A stretch of DNA of 41,366 nucleotides from an uncultured Acidobacteriia bacterium. GTDB taxonomy: Bacteria; Acidobacteriota; Terriglobia; Bryobacterales; Bryobacteraceae. The DNA lies in the NCBI GenBank assembly GCA_903907865.1, contig CAIVPR010000166.1, positions 1-41,366 of the forward strand, read 5' to 3'. Position numbers and translations under genes: made by a program. Of the stretch, positions 36,606-41,366 are shown piece after piece; position 1 is the first letter of the stretch; every line of letters starts with the position of its first letter. The notes below the pieces were generated by a model, which was not told the origin of the DNA, did not search any database, and worked only from the letters and a program-made list of their open reading frames with translations.

Positions 36606-37574
36606 TTACTGCTTTTCGCCGGAATCGGTTCGGGGCTGCTCCTTCCAGGCGGGTGCCGAAGGCGATGCCACGGGGGGCATCAGCGGCGGAACCACCGGAC
36701 TGCCGCCGCGACGCGCGGCGGCGGGTTGCAATTGAATCGGAGCGGTCGGCTCCGCTACCGGGGCAGCCGAAGCTGCGCGGTCGCCGAACGAACGGTCGCC
36801 CCCGCCAGCGCCGCCACCAAAAGCTGGACGCGGTCCACGCCGGTCACCACCGCGGTCGTTGCCGCGATCACCGCCACGGTCGGGACGGTCGCCACGCGGA
36901 CGCTCGTTGCGCCGGGGCTCGCCGTCAGCCGGAACGGTGCGCTTGCCGTTTTGAAGAATTTCGCCCTTGTACAACCACGCTTTGACGCCGATGACGCCGT
37001 AAGTCGTGTTGGCCTCGCAGAAGCCATAGTCAATGTCGGCGCGCAGGGTGTGCAGCGGAAGCTGGCCTTGCAGGTACCACTCGGAACGGGCGATTTCGGC
37101 ACCGTTCAGGCGGCCCGAAACCCGGACCTTGATACCCTTGCAACCGAATCGCAGTGCGGAATCAACGGCCTTGCGCATCGCACGGCGGAACGCCACGCGC
37201 TTCTCGAGCTGCAGGGCGATCGACTCGGCCACCAGCTGGGCGTCAAGCTCCGGCTTGTGGACTTCCTGGATATCGATGAACACTTCCCGCTTGGTCTTTT
37301 TCGCCAAGGCGAGCTTGAGCTTCTCGATTTCGGCACCCTTGCGTCCGATGATGATGCCGGGCCGTGAGGTCCGGATCGTCACGCGGAGCTTGTTGCCCGG
37401 CCGGTCGACTTCAATCGAACTCACGCCAGCCGACTTCAGCTGCTTGCGGAGGCCTTCCTTCAGTTCGAGGTCTTCTTGGAGCAACTGGGGATAGTCGCCC
37501 TTGGAGAACCAACGCGAACGCCAAGGCTTGTTGAAGCCCAGCCGGAAGCCGTATGGATGTACTTTCTGTCCCAT
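36606..37574 (-). CDS. rpsC: Ribosomal protein S3 with a long Arg/Gly-rich C-terminal tail
   Basis: A 322-residue S3, about 100 longer than the 210-235 typical length. Residues 1-212 are the normal protein, including the KH domain with [17 protein letters not shown] (71-87) and the C-terminal S3 domain (GLRF-type [20 protein letters not shown]). Residues 213-322 are low-complexity: repeated Arg/Gly/Asp units ([16 protein letters not shown]), then a Pro/Ala-rich end. S3 lines the mRNA entry tunnel; the tail would lie on the solvent side and could bind RNA. The tail encoding is as GC-rich as the core. Confidence 0.95.
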   Translation of the reverse strand: MGQKVHPYGFRLGFNKPWRSRWFSKGDYPQLLQEDLELKEGLRKQLKSAGVSSIEVDRPGNKLRVTIRTSRPGIIIGRKGAEIEKLKLALAKKTKREVFIDIQEVHKPELDAQLVAESIALQLEKRVAFRRAMRKAVDSALRFGCKGIKVRVSGRLNGAEIARSEWYLQGQLPLHTLRADIDYGFCEANTTYGVIGVKAWLYKGEILQNGKRTVPADGEPRRNERPRGDRPDRGGDRGNDRGGDRRGPRPAFGGGAGGGDRSFGDRAASAAPVAEPTAPIQLQPAAARRGGSPVVPPLMPPVASPSAPAWKEQPRTDSGEKQ

Positions 37575-37592
37575 GCTGTTGTGCCTTGGATC

Positions 37593-37955
37593 CTATGCCT
37601 TTTCGGCCAGTTTGACGACGATGTGCGAAGTGCGGCGCTGGTAACGGTAGGCGCGGCCCATCGGGGCGGGCCGGATCCGCTTCTGGCGCGGACCCTCGTT
37701 CACATACGCGGCCGAAACGTAGAGCTTGTCCACATCCACGTCCTCGTTGATCACGACCGCGTTGGCGATCGCGGACTTGAGGACCTTTTCCACGGCGGGC
37801 GCGATCCGCTTGTTCACCGTCCGGAGAGTGATCACCGCGTCGGCGGCATTCCGGCCACGGATCATGTCGACCACGAGCCGCGCCTTTTGGGGCGACACGC
37901 GGACGTGGCGGGCTTCCGCCTTCGATTCCGTTCCTACTTGAGTGTTGCTTGCCAT
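37593..37955 (-). CDS. rplV: Ribosomal protein L22
   Basis: A 120-residue protein with a beta-hairpin lining the nascent-peptide tunnel. ARHVRVSPQKARLVVDMIRG and the hairpin-end region APMGRAYRYQRRTSHIVVKL are conserved. 18 bases precede rpsC. Confidence 0.97.
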   Translation of the reverse strand: MASNTQVGTESKAEARHVRVSPQKARLVVDMIRGRNAADAVITLRTVNKRIAPAVEKVLKSAIANAVVINEDVDVDKLYVSAAYVNEGPRQKRIRPAPMGRAYRYQRRTSHIVVKLAEKA

Positions 37956-37979
37956 GTCAGTTCCCTCTTGTCCCTTGGC

Positions 37980-38264
37980 CTACGACTTCGACGACTTCTC
38001 GTTCGTCTTGGCCACGTGGCCCTTGAAGGTCCGGGTCGGGGAGAACTCGCCCAGCTTGTGGCCGACCATGTTCTCGGTGACGTAGACCGGGATGAACTTC
38101 TTGCCGTTGTGAACGGCGATGGTGTGTCCGACGAACTCGGGCAGGATCGTCGAACGACGGGACCAAGTCCGGATCACCTTCTTCTCACTGTTGGCGTTGA
38201 GCGCGTCGATCCTCTCCTCAAGGTGCGAATCGACGAACGGGCCCTTCTTTACGGAGCGTCCCAT
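37980..38264 (-). CDS. rpsS: Ribosomal protein S19
   Basis: A 94-residue 30S head protein forming a complex with S13. [19 protein letters not shown] and [20 protein letters not shown] followed by [16 protein letters not shown] are diagnostic. One-base overlap with rplB. Confidence 0.97.
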   Translation of the reverse strand: MGRSVKKGPFVDSHLEERIDALNANSEKKVIRTWSRRSTILPEFVGHTIAVHNGKKFIPVYVTENMVGHKLGEFSPTRTFKGHVAKTNEKSSKS

Positions 38265-39091
38265 TACTTCTTGCCCCTCCGGTTCACGATGAATTTGTCA
38301 GTGCGCTTGTTGTTGCGGGTCTTGTAGCCGCGGGTCGGTTGGCCCCACGGGGTGACCGGGTGACGGCCGCCGGAAGTCTTGCCTTCGCCGCCACCGTGCG
38401 GGTGGTCGACTGGGTTCATGGATACGCCGCGGTTGTGCGGGGCGCGGCCAAGCCAGCGGCTGCGTCCGGCCTTGCCGAGCGAAACGTTTTCGTGGTCGCT
38501 GTTGCCGACCGAGCCGATGGTCGCCATGCAGTCGGTTGCTACGCGGCGGACTTCGCCGGAAGGCAGCTTCAGCAGCGCGACGCCGCTTTCGCGCGAAACC
38601 AACTGCGCTTGGGTGCCTGCCGAGCGGGCCATCTGGCCGCCCTTGCCTGGCTTCAATTCGATGTTGTGGACGATGGTGCCGGCCGGGATGTTGGCCAAGG
38701 GCAACGCGTTGCCGGCCAAGATGTCCGCTTGCGGACCCGAGGAGATGGTTACGCCGACCTTGAGTCCGTCCGGAGCGAGGATGTAGCGCTTCTCGCCATC
38801 GACATAATGGAGCAGCGCGATGCGCGCCGAGCGGTTGGGGTCGTATTCGATGGACGCGACCTTGGCCGGGATGCCGGTCTTGTCGCGCTTGAAGTCGATG
38901 ACACGGTATGCCTGCTTGTGGCCGCCCGAGATGAATCGCGACGTGACGCGGCCCGTGCTGTTACGACCGCCGGACTTGCGGAGGGGCTCGAGGAGCGACT
39001 TCTCCGGTGTTTGTTTGGTTATGTCCTCGCGCGAGACCACCGTCATGTAGCGGCGGCTCGGCGTTGTCGGACTAAATTTCTTGATCGCCAT
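38264..39091 (-). CDS. rplB: Ribosomal protein L2
   Basis: A 275-residue protein essential for peptidyl-transferase assembly and subunit joining. The C-terminal motif [16 protein letters not shown], with the functionally important His, is intact. Its start is preceded by 34 bases after rplW. Confidence 0.98.
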   Translation of the reverse strand: MAIKKFSPTTPSRRYMTVVSREDITKQTPEKSLLEPLRKSGGRNSTGRVTSRFISGGHKQAYRVIDFKRDKTGIPAKVASIEYDPNRSARIALLHYVDGEKRYILAPDGLKVGVTISSGPQADILAGNALPLANIPAGTIVHNIELKPGKGGQMARSAGTQAQLVSRESGVALLKLPSGEVRRVATDCMATIGSVGNSDHENVSLGKAGRSRWLGRAPHNRGVSMNPVDHPHGGGEGKTSGGRHPVTPWGQPTRGYKTRNNKRTDKFIVNRRGKK

Positions 39092-39125
39092 GTTGTTTAT
39101 CCGGAAACGCTGTTCGGCTCCCTAA

Positions 39126-39419
39126 CTACATCTCCGTGAATTCGGGCACGGCCTGCCCGGCTTGCAACTTCACGTACGCCTTTTTCCAATCCGACTTGTA
39201 CGCGGCGAAACGGCCGCGGCGCCGGAGCTTGCCTTCAAAGTTGGCGGTGCGGACGTCTTCGACTTTTACGTTGAAGAGCTTTTCCACGGCCTGCCGGATT
39301 TGAACCTTGTTTGCGCCCGCAGCCACCTGGAAGCTGAGCGTGCGCTCGTCTTCCTTCTTGGTGATTCCCTTTTCGGTCACCAGCGGGCGTACGAGGACAT
39401 CATAGTTGGACAATTGCAT
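39126..39419 (-). CDS. rplW: Ribosomal protein L23
   Basis: A 97-residue protein at the tunnel exit, docking site for SRP and trigger factor. YDVLVRPLVTEKGITKKEDE and ANKVQIRQAVEKLFNVKVED are typical. Its ATG overlaps the rplD stop by one base. Confidence 0.97.
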   Translation of the reverse strand: MQLSNYDVLVRPLVTEKGITKKEDERTLSFQVAAGANKVQIRQAVEKLFNVKVEDVRTANFEGKLRRRGRFAAYKSDWKKAYVKLQAGQAVPEFTEM

Positions 39420-40078
39420 TATTCGCCTGCTTCCTTGCGGCCTACCGGAGCGGACTTGGCCAACGTTTCACTGAGCTTGGAGGCTGCGGCGCGGGACAGC
39501 AGGATCCGCTGCGCTTCCAGCAGGTGGTACGGATTCACTTCGTGGCTCCGAACCAAGCGGACGCCCTCGATATTCCGGGCGCTGAGCTCCAAGTTCCGGT
39601 TGTCGCCAACCTCGACCAGCAGCACCTTCTTGACATCACCAAACTTCGCCAAAGTCTGGGCAAAGGCCTTGGTCTTATGACCCGAAAGATCGAAGCCGCT
39701 GACCACGCGGATGTCGCCGTCGAGCAATTTGGCCGAAAGAGCCGAGCGCAATGCGCCCAACTGCATCTTGCGGGGCAGACGATAGGAGTAGTCGCGGGGT
39801 ACCGGTCCGTGGACCGTGCCGCCGTGGCGCCACAGGGGGCTGCGAACCGAGCCCATACGGGCGCGACCGGTACCCTTCTGCTTCCACAGCTTCTTGCCGG
39901 AACCGGCCACTTCGTGCCGGGTCTTGACCTTGTGCGTGCCGGCGCGCTGGCCAGCCATGTAGTGCCGGACCGACTCGTACAGCAGAGCCTTGTTCACTTC
40001 GGCACCGAAAACCACGTCGGCCAGCTCGAGTTCGCCGACCTTCTGGTTGTTGAGATCCACTACGTCTACGAGCGCCAT
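39419..40078 (-). CDS. rplD: Ribosomal protein L4
   Basis: A 219-residue protein with an extended loop into the peptide tunnel (SGKKLWKQKGTGRARMGSVR). In E. coli it also represses the S10 operon; the leader would be outside this window. ATG 40078 (MALVDVVDLNN) is one base after the rplC stop region; the open frame to 40105 overlaps rplC and is not used. Confidence 0.97.
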   Translation of the reverse strand: MALVDVVDLNNQKVGELELADVVFGAEVNKALLYESVRHYMAGQRAGTHKVKTRHEVAGSGKKLWKQKGTGRARMGSVRSPLWRHGGTVHGPVPRDYSYRLPRKMQLGALRSALSAKLLDGDIRVVSGFDLSGHKTKAFAQTLAKFGDVKKVLLVEVGDNRNLELSARNIEGVRLVRSHEVNPYHLLEAQRILLSRAAASKLSETLAKSAPVGRKEAGE

Positions 40079-40079
40079 G

Positions 40080-40724
40080 TTAATTCTTCGCCCTCCGCAC
40101 CACAACGTAGGCGCCGTTCGGGCCGGGAACTGCGCCCTTCACGACAAGCACGTTGTCTTCAACCACCACGTCGACCACTTCGAGGTTGCGCACCGTCACC
40201 TGTTCGTCGCCCATGTGTCCGCCCATCCGCATACCCGGGAAAACACGGGACGGGAAGCTGGACGAACCGATGGAACCTGGTGCGCGGTGGAACATGGAAC
40301 CGTGCGAGCCTTCACCGCCACGGAAGTGGTGGCGCTTGACGACGCCGGCGAAGCCGCGGCCCTTGGAGATGCCGATCACGTCGACCTTGTCCTTGATCTT
40401 GAAGTCGCCCACCAGAACCTGGTCGCCAGCTTTGAGATCGCCCGAACCGGGGGTGTTGGTCTTGTCAAGGCGGAACTCGCGAAGGAAACGCGCTCCCTGC
40501 GCGCCAGCCTTTTCAAGGTGGCCCGTGCGGGGCTTGTTGATGCGTTGCGGCTTGATGTACTCAAGCAGACCGAGTTGGACCGCGTCGTAGCCGTCGGTCG
40601 CCGGGGTCTTGCGTTGCGTGACCGTGCATGGACCAGCCTTGAGCAGGGTCACTGGGACCACCTGCCCGTCGGGCCGGAACACTTGCGTCATGCCGATTTT
40701 TTTGCCAAGGATTCCTGGACTCAT
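40080..40724 (-). CDS. rplC: Ribosomal protein L3
   Basis: A 214-residue early-assembly 50S protein. [20 protein letters not shown], the [20 protein letters not shown] loop near the peptidyl-transferase centre and the Gln-methylation-type region following it are present. 115 bases separate it from rpsJ. Confidence 0.97.
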   Translation of the reverse strand: MSPGILGKKIGMTQVFRPDGQVVPVTLLKAGPCTVTQRKTPATDGYDAVQLGLLEYIKPQRINKPRTGHLEKAGAQGARFLREFRLDKTNTPGSGDLKAGDQVLVGDFKIKDKVDVIGISKGRGFAGVVKRHHFRGGEGSHGSMFHRAPGSIGSSSFPSRVFPGMRMGGHMGDEQVTVRNLEVVDVVVEDNVLVVKGAVPGPNGAYVVVRRAKN

Positions 40725-40839
40725 CTCTTTATTCCTGCAATCTTCGTTCCCGCAGACCGGCGCCGGCTCTCCGCCGCCCCTGCATAGACACCGGACTAAC
40801 CGGTTGCCGCGGCCAACCGAATGGCCGCCGAGTCAAAAA
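40725..40839. other. Gap between rpsJ and rplC
   Basis: At 115 bases this is one of the longest gaps in the array. No gene fits. A short hairpin CGGTTG (40801-40806) with CAACCG (40814-40819) lies in the middle. It lacks a U-tract, so I do not call a terminator. Confidence 0.4.
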
Positions 40840-41163
40840 CTAGCCTTTTCCGAACGCCTTGATTTCGACGTCGACACCAGCCGGAAGGTCAAGCTTCATC
40901 AAAGCGTCGACCGTCTGCTGCGTGGGCTCCAAAATGTCCAGCAACCGCTTGTGCGTCCGGATTTCAAACTGCTCGCGCGACTTCTTGTCGACGTGGGGCG
41001 AACGGAGAACGGTCGTCACCGAGCGGGACGTGGGGAGCGGGATGGGTCCCGCAACCGTGGCCCCGGTGCGCTTGGCCGTATCTACGATTTCGCCGGTCGA
41101 TTGGTCGAGCACCCTGTGGTCGTATGCCTTCAACCGGATGCGGATGCGATCTTTCAATGCCAT
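40840..41163 (-). CDS. rpsJ: Ribosomal protein S10
   Basis: A 107-residue head protein of the 30S subunit, also a transcription antitermination partner (NusE). [40 protein letters not shown] and the end [13 protein letters not shown] are diagnostic. First gene of the S10 operon, 31 bases after the tuf stop. Confidence 0.97.
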   Translation of the reverse strand: MALKDRIRIRLKAYDHRVLDQSTGEIVDTAKRTGATVAGPIPLPTSRSVTTVLRSPHVDKKSREQFEIRTHKRLLDILEPTQQTVDALMKLDLPAGVDVEIKAFGKG

Positions 41164-41194
41164 TTTGGTCTTCCGAGTCTTCCTGCAACAACTA

Positions 41195-41366
41195 CTACTT
41201 GATGATTTCGCTGACGGTACCGGCGCCGACGGTGCGACCGCCTTCGCGGATGGCGAAGCGGAGGCCCTTGTCCATGGCGACCGGGGTGATCAGTTCCACA
41301 ACCAGCTGGACGTTGTCGCCCGGCATGACCATTTCGGTCCCCTCGGGCAACTCGGCCACGCCGGTC
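41195..41366 (-). CDS. tuf: Elongation factor Tu, C-terminal 56 residues (continues past window end)
   Basis: The visible minus-strand frame covers only domain 3 of EF-Tu: [40 protein letters not shown] and the end AGTVSEIIK with TAG at 41197-41195. EF-Tu delivers aminoacyl-tRNA to the ribosome. Its position directly before rpsJ matches the str-S10 arrangement common in bacteria. The start codon is beyond base 41366. Confidence 0.97.
   Translation of the reverse strand, partial: TGVAELPEGTEMVMPGDNVQLVVELITPVAMDKGLRFAIREGGRTVGAGTVSEIIK

Noticed and set aside
40801-40819. Hairpin in the rpsJ-rplC gap as a terminator
   Set aside because: The stem is only 6 bp with no U-tract and lies inside a co-transcribed operon.

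Overview
The window looks like GC-rich chromosome of an Acidobacteriota bacterium of the Bryobacter/Solibacter type. This is inferred from protein families that are typical there: a winged-helix regulator fused to a TolB-like propeller, PEP-CTERM exported proteins, a tricorn-protease homologue, a multiheme cytochrome fused to TPR repeats, a TIGR02999-type ECF sigma factor and a Uma2 protein. No rRNA, tRNA, CRISPR array or complete insertion sequence was seen.

Layout. Bases 1-9000 are loosely packed accessory genes: the end of a terminase-like ATPase lacking its nuclease half, a frameshifted PEP-CTERM gene, a PAS protein with an eroded zinc module, an MFS transporter, the winged-helix/propeller protein, a membrane-fused spermidine-synthase-like protein and an intact PEP-CTERM protein. 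Strong inverted repeats sit in several of the gaps. Bases 9186-13809 hold a tricorn-like protease converging with DNA polymerase IV.

Bases 13843-19675 are a translation-termination cluster on the minus strand (DUF1385 membrane protein, prfA, prmC). It is interrupted by a plus-strand, lower-GC islet at about 14.75-17.6 kb holding a DUF262 protein, a HEPN-like protein with an intact Rx4H motif, and a C5-cytosine DNA methyltransferase. The three genes overlap end to start, so they read as one transcription and translation unit. I interpret this as a compact restriction-modification-like or abortive-infection-type defence module, and it is the most interesting locus in the window. The last 21 codons of the methyltransferase run antisense through the 3' end of prfA, which marks the insertion edge.

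Bases 19841-24592 carry a small conserved protein next to a seven-heme cytochrome/TPR protein, a divergent sugar-isomerase-like TIM-barrel protein, a Uma2 protein and an ECF sigma factor. From 24.8 kb to the end, one uninterrupted minus-strand array holds the 3' end of tuf, then the complete S10, spc and alpha ribosomal-protein operons in the standard bacterial order (rpsJ to rplQ, including secY, adk, map, infA, rpmJ and rpoA). It closes with a clear Rho-independent terminator. Points of note in the array are a 110-residue Arg/Gly-rich tail on S3, a short divergent IF-1, and a hairpin in the unusually long rpsK-rpsD gap.
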